Below are positions 38,747 to 48,788 of a stretch of DNA of 64,000 bases, piece after piece. The stretch is from Neomelitea salexigens DSM 19753 (lineage in GTDB: Bacteria; Pseudomonadota; Gammaproteobacteria; Pseudomonadales; Spongiibacteraceae), in contig NZ_AULP01000002.1 in assembly GCF_000422345.1 (NCBI RefSeq), positions 484,644 through 548,643 of the forward strand. Reading direction: 5' to 3'. The translations under genes and the position numbers were made by a program. Each line of letters opens with the position of its first letter. Positions within the stretch are counted from its first letter, which is position 1. The notes under the pieces are model-generated. The model was not told the DNA's origin and made no database searches. It was given only the letters and a program-made list of their open reading frames with translations.

Positions 38747-39859
38747 TTACAAGCGCATCGGCATAACAACATATTGGCTATCGCTACTCTCAGACTCTTC
38801 CACCAAGGCCGAGCTGTTGGCGTCCGACAGCGAGAACTTCACGGTTTCGCCATTAATTGCCGACATCACATCCAGCAAATAACTCACGTTGAAACCAATT
38901 TCCAAGCTATCGCCCTCGTAATCCACGGCCACGATCTCTTCCGCTTCTTCTTGCTCGGGGTTGTTAGCCACTATCTGTAAGTTGCCGCTGCTGAGTAACA
39001 GGCGAATGCCGCGGTATTTTTCGTTAGACAAAATAGCGGTGCGTGCGAAGGCTTGCTTAAGCTCTGCGCGACTACCCAATACCGTCTTGGTGCTGCCGCG
39101 GGGCAGTACACGCTCGTAGTCGGGGAATTTTCCGTCTATCAACTTAGACGTGAATGTGAAATCGCGGGTGACCACACGAATGTGATTGCTACCCACAAAA
39201 AGCTCCGCATCATCGTTTTCATTAATGAGCAGACGACCCAGCTCGATCACCCCTTTGCGTGGCAAAATCACTTGAGCGCCATTGGACACATTGATGTCGC
39301 CATTGAAGCTGGCCATCGCCAACCGGTGACCATCGGTCGCGACAACACGCAACAGACCGGGGTTCACCTCAAACAGCATGCCGTTCAGGTAGTAGCGAAC
39401 ATCCTGCTGGGCCATGGCGAAGCTGGTGCGATCAATCAAGCGCTTTAAATCGCCTTGCTTTAGGCTGAAACGCTGACCGCCGTGACCCTGCTCAACACTG
39501 GGAAAATCGCTGGCGGGGAGGGTGGACAGCTGAAAGCGGCTGCGCCCGGATTTAATAATGAGTTTCTGCTCATCCTGACTAACATCGATCACCGAGCCTT
39601 CGGGGAGGGCCTTACAAATATCCACCAATTTTTTGGCAGGTACCGTGATTTCTCCCGGCTCGCTCGCCTGACCCTCTTCAGTCAAATCCACACGACCGAT
39701 CAGCTCCACCTCGAGATCCGTACCTGTCAGCGAAAGTTGCTGACCATCCAGCACTAACTGAACATTCGCCAAAATAGGCAGTGTTTGGCGGCGTTCAACA
39801 ACACCGGCAACAAGGTTCAGGGGCTTGATCAAAGCGTCCCTAGAAATAGAAAATTTCAT
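38747..39859 (-). CDS. dnaN: DNA polymerase III sliding clamp (beta)
   Basis: A 370-residue ring-forming clamp that tethers DNA polymerase III. It begins MKFSISRDALIKPLNLVAGVV and ends with the conserved VVMPMRL. Three clamp domains of about 120 residues each are intact. It follows dnaA (92 bases apart) and is followed by a terminator-like hairpin before recF. Confidence 0.98.
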   Translation of the reverse strand: MKFSISRDALIKPLNLVAGVVERRQTLPILANVQLVLDGQQLSLTGTDLEVELIGRVDLTEEGQASEPGEITVPAKKLVDICKALPEGSVIDVSQDEQKLIIKSGRSRFQLSTLPASDFPSVEQGHGGQRFSLKQGDLKRLIDRTSFAMAQQDVRYYLNGMLFEVNPGLLRVVATDGHRLAMASFNGDINVSNGAQVILPRKGVIELGRLLINENDDAELFVGSNHIRVVTRDFTFTSKLIDGKFPDYERVLPRGSTKTVLGSRAELKQAFARTAILSNEKYRGIRLLLSSGNLQIVANNPEQEEAEEIVAVDYEGDSLEIGFNVSYLLDVMSAINGETVKFSLSDANSSALVEESESSDSQYVVMPMRL

Positions 39860-39951
39860 TCGTTGTCTTCCCGTTGGTTTTTGCTGGTCGCAGGGCCGCT
39901 TTCCCAGGCCGTAACAGACTACACTTTATTATAAAAACTGACCTAAAAACA

Positions 39952-41430
39952 TTAGGTTGTCAGAAGTCTTATTAAATTCTTATAGTCTTCTCTGATATCG
40001 GCATCGGCGTCGCGCAATTCCTTTATTTTGCGGCAGGCATGCAACACCGTCGTATGGTCCCGGCCACCAAAGCCCTCGCCAATTTCCGGCAAACTGTGGT
40101 TGGTTAACTCTTTAGATAGCGCCATCGCTAACTGCCGCGGACGCGCCACTGATCGACTGCGACGCTTGGACATTAAGTCGGCGATTTTAATCTTGTAATA
40201 CTCTGCGACGGTGCGCTGGATATTATCCAAACTCACCTGCTTATCCTGCAGCGCCAGCAAGTCTTTTAGCGATTCTTTAATCAGCGGAATATCGATGGGC
40301 TTGGCCATAAACCGCGAACTCGCGATGACCCGCTTCAACACGCCCTCTAGCTCGCGGACATTCGAGCGAACACGCTGGGCAATAAAAAACGCCGCATCAG
40401 AGGGCAAGGGGATATTCTCTTGCTCTGCCTTCTTCAGCAAAATCGCCACCCGCGTTTCCAGCTCAGGCGGCTCTACCGCCACGGTAAGCCCCCAGCCAAA
40501 ACGCGACTTCAATCGCTCTTCCAACCCCTTAATTTCCTTGGGGTAACGGTCACAAGTAAGAATCATCTGCTGACCGCCTTCCAGCAAGGCATTAAAGGTA
40601 TGGAAGAACTCCTCCTGGGAACGCTCTTTCCCGGAGAAAAATTGAATATCATCAATTAACAGCGCATCAACCGAGCGGTAATAGCGCTTAAACTCATTGA
40701 TCGCGTTGAGCTGTAGGGCCTTAACCATATCGGCAACAAAGCGCTCAGAGTGAAGATATACCACGCGAGCATTGGGGTTTTGTTGCACCAGGGAGTTACC
40801 CACCGCGTGCATAAGGTGAGTTTTACCCAAGCCAACCCCACCATATAAAAACAGCGGGTTATAAGCGCGCCCGGGGTTCTCAGCGACCTGGCTTGCGGCC
40901 GCGCGGGCAAGTTGGTTCGACTTACCCTCTACAAAGGTTTCAAAGGTATAGCCCTCCATCAAGGAGCTCTGATGGCGGATACCACCTTCAACTTCCACTT
41001 GCCGCTGGGAGCTGGTATTGGGTGCTGCCGACACCGCAGTGGAGGACTGGATAATTGCCGGGGCGGGCACCGGCGCAACGGCCTCATCCCCCGCGGAAGG
41101 GTTCTCTGTGGCAGCAGGGCTTCGGGTCAGGTCCTCTCCATAACTGACAGAAGGCGTAGGGCGTTGACGCGCCATCGCCGATTGCTGGCGATCGGCAATC
41201 GCCAGCTCAACATTGAAGCCTTGGCCGCCAGCGAACTCGGCGACCAGTTCTTCAATTCGAGCAAAAAATCGATCGTTGACCCAATCTCTAACAAAGCGAT
41301 TAGGCGCCAGCAGGCGCAACCAACCTTCTCCGACCTCTAAGCGCAGCGGCCGAATCCAGGTATTAAACTGCTGCGCGGGCAACTCCTCTTGAAGAACCGC
41401 TAAGCACCGCTGCCATATGGCGTCAGACAA
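39952..41430 (-). CDS. dnaA: Chromosomal replication initiator DnaA
   Basis: An ATP-bound initiator that melts oriC. The start is a TTG at 41430, with GGGAG 7 bases upstream, giving [24 protein letters not shown] right after the first Met, which matches the family N-terminus; longer readings do not. The 492-residue protein has domain I (1-90), a low-complexity linker (about 95-155), the AAA+ domain with Walker [10 protein letters not shown] near 198, and the C-terminal DNA-binding domain with [15 protein letters not shown]. It is transcribed away from the origin-like region. Confidence 0.97.
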   Translation of the reverse strand: MSDAIWQRCLAVLQEELPAQQFNTWIRPLRLEVGEGWLRLLAPNRFVRDWVNDRFFARIEELVAEFAGGQGFNVELAIADRQQSAMARQRPTPSVSYGEDLTRSPAATENPSAGDEAVAPVPAPAIIQSSTAVSAAPNTSSQRQVEVEGGIRHQSSLMEGYTFETFVEGKSNQLARAAASQVAENPGRAYNPLFLYGGVGLGKTHLMHAVGNSLVQQNPNARVVYLHSERFVADMVKALQLNAINEFKRYYRSVDALLIDDIQFFSGKERSQEEFFHTFNALLEGGQQMILTCDRYPKEIKGLEERLKSRFGWGLTVAVEPPELETRVAILLKKAEQENIPLPSDAAFFIAQRVRSNVRELEGVLKRVIASSRFMAKPIDIPLIKESLKDLLALQDKQVSLDNIQRTVAEYYKIKIADLMSKRRSRSVARPRQLAMALSKELTNHSLPEIGEGFGGRDHTTVLHACRKIKELRDADADIREDYKNLIRLLTT

Positions 41431-41938
41431 AATAACACTCCCAAAACCAAAAATACCCGCCCAGCGAACACCCACCTTCCAACCACAACAAAGGCGTCGC
41501 TTAAGCGGGATAAAACCCAGCTAAATCTGTAAATAAGCCGGACATTCTACGCCTTCAACCCAAACTTATCCACACCTACTCGACTTTATCAACAATCATG
41601 AATCGTTAAAAAATACCTAAATTTCAATGATATATAACGATAAACAATAAGACTCTATGGATAAGCCAGAACAACATGTGGATAACCCCGGGATCAAGAT
41701 GTGAATAACTTGTCAATAGGGTGTTATCATCGAAAACATATAGCAAACAGCCCCAACCAGCCTGAAATTCCGATAACGAAGCCGACAAGCGGCTTGGCAA
41801 ATTAACGCCTTATAGGCATTGCTATTAGCGGTGCCGTCCACTAAAATTCGCGATCCGATTTTTCGTGCTCCATTGCCGCTTAATCCCGGCGGGAGACAAA
41901 GAACTCGTCGTATAACGACACTGTGAACGGACAAGATC
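41431..41938. other. Likely chromosomal replication origin (oriC), dnaA-rpmH interval
   Basis: A non-coding interval between divergent dnaA and rpmH. A cluster of DnaA boxes flanks an AT-rich stretch (about 41594-41655) that could be the unwinding element. This is where oriC lies in Pseudomonas. Genes on both sides point away from the interval, which fits bidirectional forks starting here. GATC sites near 41692, 41850 and 41935 are seen. Confidence 0.75.
41566..41708. promoter_or_regulatory. DnaA-box cluster
   Basis: Boxes matching TTATNCACA occur at 41566-41574 (TTATCCACA, plus), 41677-41685 (minus) and 41700-41708 (TTATTCACA, minus). One-mismatch boxes lie at 41586-41594 (TTATCAACA, plus) and 41656-41664 (minus). 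Plus-strand boxes are on the left and minus-strand boxes on the right of the AT-rich core. Confidence 0.75.
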
Positions 41939-42073
41939 ATGAAAAGAACTTTTCAACCAAGCAACCTGAAACGCGCCCGCACTCACGGTTTCCGTGCTCG
42001 CATGGCAACCAAGAACGGCCGCAAAGTATTGAACCGTCGTCGCGCTAAAGGCCGTGCTGTTCTGTCTGCATAA
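41939..42073 (+). CDS. rpmH: 50S ribosomal protein L34
   Basis: A 44-residue basic ribosomal protein beginning [19 protein letters not shown] and ending VLSA, the canonical L34 sequence. It opens the rpmH-rnpA-yidD-yidC-mnmE cluster just right of the putative origin. The ATG is at 41939, 31 bases before rnpA. Confidence 0.97.
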   Translation: MKRTFQPSNLKRARTHGFRARMATKNGRKVLNRRRAKGRAVLSA

Positions 42074-42104
42074 TCAAGCGCTAGATTAAGGTACCGGTAT
42101 TGCA

Positions 42105-42482
42105 GTGGAATTCGGCTTTGATAAATCACTGCGCCTACTCAATGCCGGCGACTACCAGGCTGTATTCGACCAATCTCGTCTGAAGGTCTCTACCGCCGAA
42201 TTATTATTTCTAGCGAATGCCAACGGCCTTGACCATCCTCGGCTTGGCCTTGTTGTTGCCAAGAAGAACGTACGCTTAGCCGCACAGCGAAATCGCCTGA
42301 AACGCATCGTCCGAGAGAGTTTCAGAATGCAGCAGTCGCGATTGCCGGGTATCGATGTTATCGTGCTGGCTCGAAAGGGCGTCGACAAGCTCGACAACCC
42401 CACTTTGCATAGAACCTGCAAACAGTTGTGGCGACAGTTAGAAAAGCGCGCCGAGAAGCAACTGCGCAAGCAAGAGGGTTAA
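42105..42482 (+). CDS. rnpA: Ribonuclease P protein component
   Basis: A 125-residue basic cofactor of RNase P for 5' processing of tRNA. The RNR-type signature appears as AAQRNRLKRIVRESFR near residues 63-78. It starts at GTG (42105) with the typical N-terminus FDKSLRLLNAGDYQAVF. It lies 3 bases before yidD. Confidence 0.95.
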   Translation: MEFGFDKSLRLLNAGDYQAVFDQSRLKVSTAELLFLANANGLDHPRLGLVVAKKNVRLAAQRNRLKRIVRESFRMQQSRLPGIDVIVLARKGVDKLDNPTLHRTCKQLWRQLEKRAEKQLRKQEG

Positions 42483-42485
42483 ACC

Positions 42486-42746
42486 TTGCAGCGCCTACTT
42501 ATCGCCTGCATCAAGTTTTACCGCCTGTGCATCAGTCCGCTGATGGCACCACACTGCCGTTTCTATCCCAGCTGTTCCCATTACGCTATCGACGCTATCC
42601 GCGAGCACGGTGCCCTGCGTGGCAGCTGGCTTGCCCTGCGCCGCATCGGTCGCTGCCACCCGTTAAATCCCGGCGGCTACGACCCCGTTCCACCCTGCCA
42701 TCACTGCCAAAACGAAAACAACTCAATCAAGGCTATTAAGCAATGA
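42486..42746 (+). CDS. yidD: Membrane protein insertion efficiency factor YidD
   Basis: An 86-residue small membrane-associated protein that assists YidC. It contains [19 protein letters not shown] with the conserved cysteines, [17 protein letters not shown] and a C-terminal CHHC. It starts at TTG 42486 with GAGGG 7 bases upstream inside rnpA. Its stop overlaps the yidC ATG (ATGA), linking their translation. Confidence 0.94.
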   Translation: MQRLLIACIKFYRLCISPLMAPHCRFYPSCSHYAIDAIREHGALRGSWLALRRIGRCHPLNPGGYDPVPPCHHCQNENNSIKAIKQ

Positions 42747-44431
42747 TCGATATTCAGCGCTACCTACTTATCGCCGCCATCGCCGCGCTCTCATTTATGC
42801 TGCTGGTTGAATGGAAAAACTTTGACGGCGGCGACACTGCTCCGCTGGCAGCGGCCGCCGCACTGGCTGAGCAACCCACCAATGCCGACGTTTCTCTGCC
42901 CACCAACGACGCTGGCAGTGACGATTTACCCACCGCCGACAATGTCGACAACAGCGTTGAAGACTTCGCCGATAAGGGCGTAGACAGCCGCTACATTCAT
43001 ATTCGCAATGATGTTCTGGACCTGAAAATCGACCTACAGGGCGGCGACATTGTCTATGCCGCTACCTTGGAGCACCGCGACAGCATTGACGAAGAAGAAG
43101 CCTTTGTACTGCTCGAAAACAACCAGCGTCGCAGCTATGTGGCCCAGAGTGGCTTAATCGGTAAAAACGCCACCGACACAGCGCAGGGCCGCCCCATGTT
43201 TAGCGCCAACCTTGAGAGCTTCTCCTTAGAAGAAGGTCAGGACAGTGTTTCCGCTAACCTGCGTTACCAATACAGCGACGACATTCTTATCACTAAACGC
43301 TACACCCTGCAGCGTGGCGACTATCTGGTGAAACTCGACTACCTCGTTGAAAACCGCTCTAGTGAAGCCTTTAGTGCCTCACTGTTTGGCCAGCTGAAGC
43401 GGGACAACAGTGTCGACCCCGGCGTCAACGACGACGGCCTGTTCGCGATGAAACCCTTTATGGGTGTCGCCTATTCCAGCAGCGAAGACCCCTACAACAA
43501 ACTGGCCTTCCACAAGCTGAAAGAAAAGCCACTGAATGAGCAAATGGAAGGTGGCTGGGTCGCCATAATCCAACACTACTTCCTTAGTGCCTGGGTGCCC
43601 GACCAATCTGCCAACAACAGTTTTAAGACCGTTGTTACGCGCCAGGGCTTAAATATCGTTCGCTTCACCTCACCGTCGCAAACGGTTGCTGCCGGTGAGC
43701 AGGGCACCTTGAGCGCGGCGATTTATATCGGCCCTAAAGACCAGTACCGTTTGGAGGAAATCTCTCCCGGCCTGGAGCTCACCGTCGACTACGGCTGGCT
43801 GTGGTGGATAGCGCAACCCTTGTTCTGGCTGCTGACCAAACTCCACAGCGTCTTCGGCAACTGGGGTTGGGCGATTATTGGCGTTACCGTGTTGGTAAAA
43901 GCCGCCTTCTTCCAGCTTAATGCCAAAGCCTTCACCTCCATGGCAAATATGCGCAAGGTGCAGCCGAAACTAATGGAGCTGCGCGAGCGCTACGCCGACG
44001 ACCGTCAAAAGCAGTCTCAGGCAATGATGGAGCTGTACAAGAAAGAAAAAATTAACCCCGTCGGCGGCTGCCTGCCTATGCTGGTGCAAATGCCGGTATT
44101 CATCGCTCTGTACTGGGTGCTGATGGAAAGTGTTGAGCTGCGCCATGCACCCTTTATGCTGTGGATTAATGACCTGTCAGCGATGGACCCCTATTTTGTC
44201 TTGCCGCTGATTATGGGTGCGTCGATGTTCATCCAGCAGAAGCTGAATCCGCCACCGGCAGATCCTATGCAGGCGAAAATCATGCAGTGGATGCCCATCG
44301 TCTTTACCTTCTTCTTCCTGTTCTTCCCCGCGGGCTTGGTGCTGTACTGGGTAGTCAACAACACCCTGTCGATTATTCAGCAGTACATCATTACCAAGCG
44401 CATTGAAAAAGCTGGCTTGCCGTCTCGTTAA
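42743..44431 (+). CDS. yidC: Membrane protein insertase YidC
   Basis: A 562-residue inner-membrane insertase. One N-terminal transmembrane helix (about 6-24) is followed by a large periplasmic domain (about 60-340) and the conserved C-terminal five-helix core (about 350-545), including [17 protein letters not shown] and [17 protein letters not shown]. It follows yidD by ATGA overlap and precedes mnmE by 3 bases. Confidence 0.97.
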   Translation: MIDIQRYLLIAAIAALSFMLLVEWKNFDGGDTAPLAAAAALAEQPTNADVSLPTNDAGSDDLPTADNVDNSVEDFADKGVDSRYIHIRNDVLDLKIDLQGGDIVYAATLEHRDSIDEEEAFVLLENNQRRSYVAQSGLIGKNATDTAQGRPMFSANLESFSLEEGQDSVSANLRYQYSDDILITKRYTLQRGDYLVKLDYLVENRSSEAFSASLFGQLKRDNSVDPGVNDDGLFAMKPFMGVAYSSSEDPYNKLAFHKLKEKPLNEQMEGGWVAIIQHYFLSAWVPDQSANNSFKTVVTRQGLNIVRFTSPSQTVAAGEQGTLSAAIYIGPKDQYRLEEISPGLELTVDYGWLWWIAQPLFWLLTKLHSVFGNWGWAIIGVTVLVKAAFFQLNAKAFTSMANMRKVQPKLMELRERYADDRQKQSQAMMELYKKEKINPVGGCLPMLVQMPVFIALYWVLMESVELRHAPFMLWINDLSAMDPYFVLPLIMGASMFIQQKLNPPPADPMQAKIMQWMPIVFTFFFLFFPAGLVLYWVVNNTLSIIQQYIITKRIEKAGLPSR

Positions 44432-44434
44432 GCG

Positions 44435-45790
44435 ATGAGCCAGCAAGACACTATCGCCGCCATTGCCACGCCGCCCGGCAAAGGCGGCGTTGGTATCATT
44501 CGTATTTCGGGCAGTAAAAGCCTGGCTATTGCGGCTGCGCTGATGGATCGCAGCCCGCAACCTCGCCGTGCCCACTTCGCCCATTTTCGAGAGATTGTCG
44601 ACAACGAAACAGATGTTATCGACCAGGGGCTGGCATTGTTTTTCCCCGGCCCCAACTCCTTTACCGGCGAAGATGTTCTGGAACTGCAGGGTCACGGCGG
44701 CCCGGTAATTATGGACCGCCTGCTCAAGGCCTGCCTGCGTGCCGGTGCCCGCATGGCGCGTCCTGGCGAGTTCTCCGAGCGCGCATTTTTGAACAACAAA
44801 ATCGATCTCGCCCAAGCTGAGGCCATCGCCGACTTGATCGATAGCGCCTCGGAACAAGCCGCTCGCCAGGCGATGCGTTCACTCGATGGCGCCTTTAGTC
44901 GCGAGATAGACCAGCTGGTAGAAGCCGTCACGGTATTACGGATCTATGTCGAAGCGGCGATAGACTTTCCGGAAGAAGAAATCGACTTCATTAGTGACAG
45001 CCGCGTCGCCGACGACTTGAGCGCGATCAAACAGCAGCTTCAGCACGTCAGCAACGCCGCCCAGCAAGGCAGTTTGCTTCGCGACGGTATGACCGTTGTT
45101 ATTGCCGGTAAACCCAATGCCGGTAAATCCAGCTTGCTTAATGCCCTGGCCGGGCGAGAGTCGGCCATCGTTACCGACATTGCCGGCACCACGCGGGACA
45201 TATTGCGCGAAAACATCCTGATTGACGGCATGCCGCTGCACATCATTGATACCGCCGGTCTGCGCGACAGCGATGACCCGGTGGAACAAGAGGGCATTCG
45301 CCGAGCCTGGCAGGAAATCGACAAAGCGGACCGTGTACTGCTGATCGTCGATAGCCACCAACAGCGCCACGCCGATATACCCGACACCTTCGCCGAGCAC
45401 GCCAATGCCGGCAAACTCAGCCTGATTTTCAATAAATGTGATTTGAGTGGCGAAACGGTGCGCGAGGACACGCAAGGTGAGCTGCCCACGCTCTACCTTA
45501 GTGCCAAGGCAGAGCAGGGCATCGACCTGCTGCGCAACCACCTCAAACGCTGCGTAGGGTTTGAAGACGGCGACAGCCCGTTTATTGCCCGGCGGCGTCA
45601 CATTGAAGCACTGAATACCGCCCGCGAGCACCTCCTGCAAGGCGAACACCAGCTCCACCACTACAATGCCGGCGAACTGCTCGCCGAAGAGCTCCGCCTC
45701 ACCCAGCAAAGCCTGTCAGAAATCACCGGTGCCTTCACATCCGACGATCTGTTAGGCCGCATCTTTTCCAGTTTTTGTATCGGAAAATAG
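44435..45790 (+). CDS. mnmE: tRNA modification GTPase MnmE
   Basis: A 451-residue GTPase that with MnmG installs the cmnm5 group at U34 of tRNAs. It has an N-terminal formyl-THF-binding domain, a central helical domain, and the G domain with [14 protein letters not shown] (P-loop, near 222), [15 protein letters not shown] and NKCD. The C-terminal CIGK motif is present. Its partner mnmG is 5.3 kb away instead of adjacent. Confidence 0.97.
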   Translation: MSQQDTIAAIATPPGKGGVGIIRISGSKSLAIAAALMDRSPQPRRAHFAHFREIVDNETDVIDQGLALFFPGPNSFTGEDVLELQGHGGPVIMDRLLKACLRAGARMARPGEFSERAFLNNKIDLAQAEAIADLIDSASEQAARQAMRSLDGAFSREIDQLVEAVTVLRIYVEAAIDFPEEEIDFISDSRVADDLSAIKQQLQHVSNAAQQGSLLRDGMTVVIAGKPNAGKSSLLNALAGRESAIVTDIAGTTRDILRENILIDGMPLHIIDTAGLRDSDDPVEQEGIRRAWQEIDKADRVLLIVDSHQQRHADIPDTFAEHANAGKLSLIFNKCDLSGETVREDTQGELPTLYLSAKAEQGIDLLRNHLKRCVGFEDGDSPFIARRRHIEALNTAREHLLQGEHQLHHYNAGELLAEELRLTQQSLSEITGAFTSDDLLGRIFSSFCIGK

Positions 45791-45902
45791 CTATCCCCAT
45801 AATCACTTCATGCGCAGTACAATTTGCGAAATAGTTGTGAGACCCCAGCTACACTTATCGTAAGTTACTACCGTTAAAATTTTCCGCCACAAGGAAGTCT
45901 CT

Positions 45903-47870
45903 ATGGCTGACGCTACCCGCCACTCTCTATTGTTAATACTGGTCGCCAGCAGCGCCGCCACCATGCCCAGCCATGCCCAGCTGTGGGATAACGAGGCACT
46001 TCCCGTTGTGCTTACACCCGCCCGCCTGAAACAAAGCCGCAGCGAGGTTCCCGCCAGTGTCAGTGTGATCGACCGTCAAATGATCATCGCATCGGGAATA
46101 CGCCGTATCCCCGAATTATTTCGGCTGATACCCGGCACATCAGTTGGTGCACGCGACGGCTGGAACCACGTAGTCAGCTACCACGGCACAAATTATCGCG
46201 ATTCGCGGCGTATGCAGGTGCTGATAGATGGACGCAGCATCTACCAAGCGGGCCTGGCGACGGTAAACTGGAACGATATTCCCCTGGCAATTGAAGACAT
46301 CGAACGTATCGAAGTCGTCCGGGGCCCCTCCACGGCAAGTTACGGCGCCAATGCGTTTTTGGGCGTTATCAATATTATTACCCGTCACCCCGACGACGCC
46401 GACAAACTCTACCTGCAAGCCCGCAAGGGTGATAACCAGGTCGAGGACTACCTGCTCAGCCACGCCGGTAGCTTTGAGGGCGGCAAATACCGTTTGAGCC
46501 TCCAAAGCCGTCGCGATGATGGTTTTGAAATCAACCGCGACGGTGAAGACCGCCGCGACAGCGACAATAGCGACACACTGAACCTGCGCTATGAAAAGGC
46601 CCTCGACCAGGCCAACATCAGCTTGGCCATGGGCTACAAACAAGGCTGGGTGATCGATGACTTCGCCGATATCGATGTCACCTCACCCGATACCCGTCAC
46701 CACAACCATTTTGTTTCGGCCAAAATTAGTTGGGACTTGAGCAAAGACCACCATCAACACTTACGCGTTGACTACTCCGGTCAAAAGCAGCAAAAAGAAT
46801 GGCAGGCGGTACTACCTCCTGCGTTCATTGGTCAGCCCACCCATCCCTCACCACTGGTGCGCGTTGATGCCAACGAAAACAGCCGACAAACTCGCCAGGA
46901 CATTGAGTTTCAAGACACCATGGTGTGGTCACCAGACCTAAAAACGGTGGCTGGCATTCACTTCAAACACAACCGGGTTAGCTCCGAGACGTACTACAAT
47001 GGTAACCGCCGTAGTGACAGCACCCAGTTGTTTGCCAATGCCGAATACCGATTCAGCGATCGTGTTACGGGCAATGTCGGTGCGTCGTGGGAACAGGACA
47101 GCAACGACAATAAAGACCACCTCTCACCCAGACTTTCACTACACTACCATCTGGATAACCATCACAGTTTTCGCGCCGTCTACTCCGAGGCGGTGCGCAG
47201 CCCCGACCTACTGGAAACCACTGCCGATTGGACCTATCGCGCGAAAAACGTCACCCCCACGCACAATGGCCAAACGAGCGGCGACTATGTTGTGAAAGCA
47301 ACCGGGAACCCAGATTTACGGGCGGAGAAAATTACTTCCCGCGAAATTGGCTACTACGCCAACTTTCAACACATCGGCTTGCAGTGGGATATAAAACTGT
47401 TTCGCGACCACCTAAGTAACCTTGTGTCAGACTCCACAGCACTGGATAAATTCTCCCCGGAGAACAGCAACCGGCTGCGCCAACAAGGCATAGAAACCGA
47501 GCTGGATTATCGCCCATCGCCCAACTGGCTTTTCCACGCCAGTTACGCCTACATCAACTCCGACACCACAACTCAAAATGAGGAGAGCTTCACTCCCAGC
47601 AATAGTTTCAGCGCGCTGCTCAGTTATAAATTTTTAAGCAATACTCAGCTTTCAATTAGCCGCTATTACAGCCAAAACACTCGTCGCCGGGGGAAAAATA
47701 CCTTTTCACGATCAGATTTACGGCTGGCTCACACCTTGGCCCTACGCGGCGCTGAAGTGCAATTAGCCTACGTGGCACGATATCAGCATGACGATAACAG
47801 CGAACTGTTATCGGATAATTTTTACCGAGAAGAACTGCGACAGCTATTAACACTGAGCCTGCGCTACTAG
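45903..47870 (+). CDS. TonB-dependent outer-membrane receptor
   Basis: A 655-residue receptor. A signal peptide (about 1-25, SHAQ cut) is followed by a plug domain (about 35-160) with VPASVSVIDRQMI, IERIEVVRGPSTASYGANAFLGVINIITR, then a 22-strand-type beta barrel ending in a terminal LSLRY. The last aromatic residue is the outer-membrane assembly signal. The substrate is not readable from the sequence. It is followed at 33 bases by a periplasmic binding-like protein and then a hybrid kinase, suggesting the receptor ligand is sensed by that pair. It has its own 112-base upstream gap. Confidence 0.88.
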   Translation: MADATRHSLLLILVASSAATMPSHAQLWDNEALPVVLTPARLKQSRSEVPASVSVIDRQMIIASGIRRIPELFRLIPGTSVGARDGWNHVVSYHGTNYRDSRRMQVLIDGRSIYQAGLATVNWNDIPLAIEDIERIEVVRGPSTASYGANAFLGVINIITRHPDDADKLYLQARKGDNQVEDYLLSHAGSFEGGKYRLSLQSRRDDGFEINRDGEDRRDSDNSDTLNLRYEKALDQANISLAMGYKQGWVIDDFADIDVTSPDTRHHNHFVSAKISWDLSKDHHQHLRVDYSGQKQQKEWQAVLPPAFIGQPTHPSPLVRVDANENSRQTRQDIEFQDTMVWSPDLKTVAGIHFKHNRVSSETYYNGNRRSDSTQLFANAEYRFSDRVTGNVGASWEQDSNDNKDHLSPRLSLHYHLDNHHSFRAVYSEAVRSPDLLETTADWTYRAKNVTPTHNGQTSGDYVVKATGNPDLRAEKITSREIGYYANFQHIGLQWDIKLFRDHLSNLVSDSTALDKFSPENSNRLRQQGIETELDYRPSPNWLFHASYAYINSDTTTQNEESFTPSNSFSALLSYKFLSNTQLSISRYYSQNTRRRGKNTFSRSDLRLAHTLALRGAEVQLAYVARYQHDDNSELLSDNFYREELRQLLTLSLRY

Positions 47871-47903
47871 CCGTAATGCATATCAACCTCGAGGAAGGAA
47901 TCC

Positions 47904-48788
47904 TTGAAAACACTGCTTAAAGGACTTCAATACGCGCTACTACTGCTCCTGGCAGTGGCGGCGTATGGCAGTGATAAACCACCTTTAAAGGTCGACCTAG
48001 TGCTCCCTGTGGATAACGCTTCCCTACGGCAACTTGCCAGCGAAATTGCCAGCCCGAGCGACTACCACTTACAGGTTTATATCAACGAACTCCCAGACTC
48101 AAACCAAGCCGGAGAAGTGCTGTTGCTTGTCTCCGACGGGCTGCTGCCAATGATCAACAGCGCTCACTACCCGGCCAAACTAGCGCTGTATGCAAACAGT
48201 GTGCGCTTTAGCCCCTATCGAGCCGACAATGCCAGTGCCGTTTACTCAGACCAACCTATAGCCCGGCAAATGAAGCTGATTGACGCAATACTCAAGGGCA
48301 AGCCCGCGAGAATTGCCATGGCCTGGAAAAGCCCCAGTTATCACCAACAACTCGACCAGCTCACCGACCAATACCCTCAGTACCAATTTAATAGTGAACG
48401 AATACCGGCCGACGGGTCAGCCTCGCAGCGCAAATTAAATCGCTTGATCCAGCGCAGCGATGTGCTGCTGGCAACACCCGAGCAAAATCTCTATAACGCC
48501 GGTACCATCCGCAGCGTGCTACTGGCAACCTATCGCCACCGAAACTTTCTTATTGGTCCAAACGCCGGCTTTGTCAGCGCTGGCGCCCTGGCGTCTGTGG
48601 TATCAAAACCCAGCGACTACGCCGCTGAAGCAAAAGCGATGATCAATCATTACCGGGATCACGGCCGCCTGCCCAAAGCGCGCTATCCCCAGCGCTACAG
48701 TATCACCGTCAACCGCAACGTCGCCGATTCTCTGGGGTTGGTAATCGACGACGAGCAAAGCCTACTCAACACCTTGAGGGGGCAGTAA
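47904..48788 (+). CDS. Periplasmic ABC-substrate-binding-like protein
   Basis: A 294-residue protein with a signal peptide (about 1-22). The remainder has the alternating alpha/beta pattern of the ABC_sub_bind-like (PF04392-type) periplasmic proteins, such as LLLVSDGLLPMIN, DVLLATPEQNLYN and HRNFLIGPNAGFVSAGALA. No ABC permease or ATPase is encoded nearby. It starts at TTG 47904 with a strong AGGAAGGA site and abuts the hybrid kinase gene without a gap. A role as ligand-binding partner of the kinase's periplasmic domain is inferred from this arrangement. Confidence 0.72.
   Translation: MKTLLKGLQYALLLLLAVAAYGSDKPPLKVDLVLPVDNASLRQLASEIASPSDYHLQVYINELPDSNQAGEVLLLVSDGLLPMINSAHYPAKLALYANSVRFSPYRADNASAVYSDQPIARQMKLIDAILKGKPARIAMAWKSPSYHQQLDQLTDQYPQYQFNSERIPADGSASQRKLNRLIQRSDVLLATPEQNLYNAGTIRSVLLATYRHRNFLIGPNAGFVSAGALASVVSKPSDYAAEAKAMINHYRDHGRLPKARYPQRYSITVNRNVADSLGLVIDDEQSLLNTLRGQ

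Noticed and set aside
41713..41940. 75-codon minus-strand frame inside the putative oriC
   Set aside because: It overlaps the origin and the rpmH upstream region, and has no family resemblance.
44177..45709. Two long minus-strand open frames over yidC and mnmE
   Set aside because: They mirror conserved genes; no motifs or ribosome sites.
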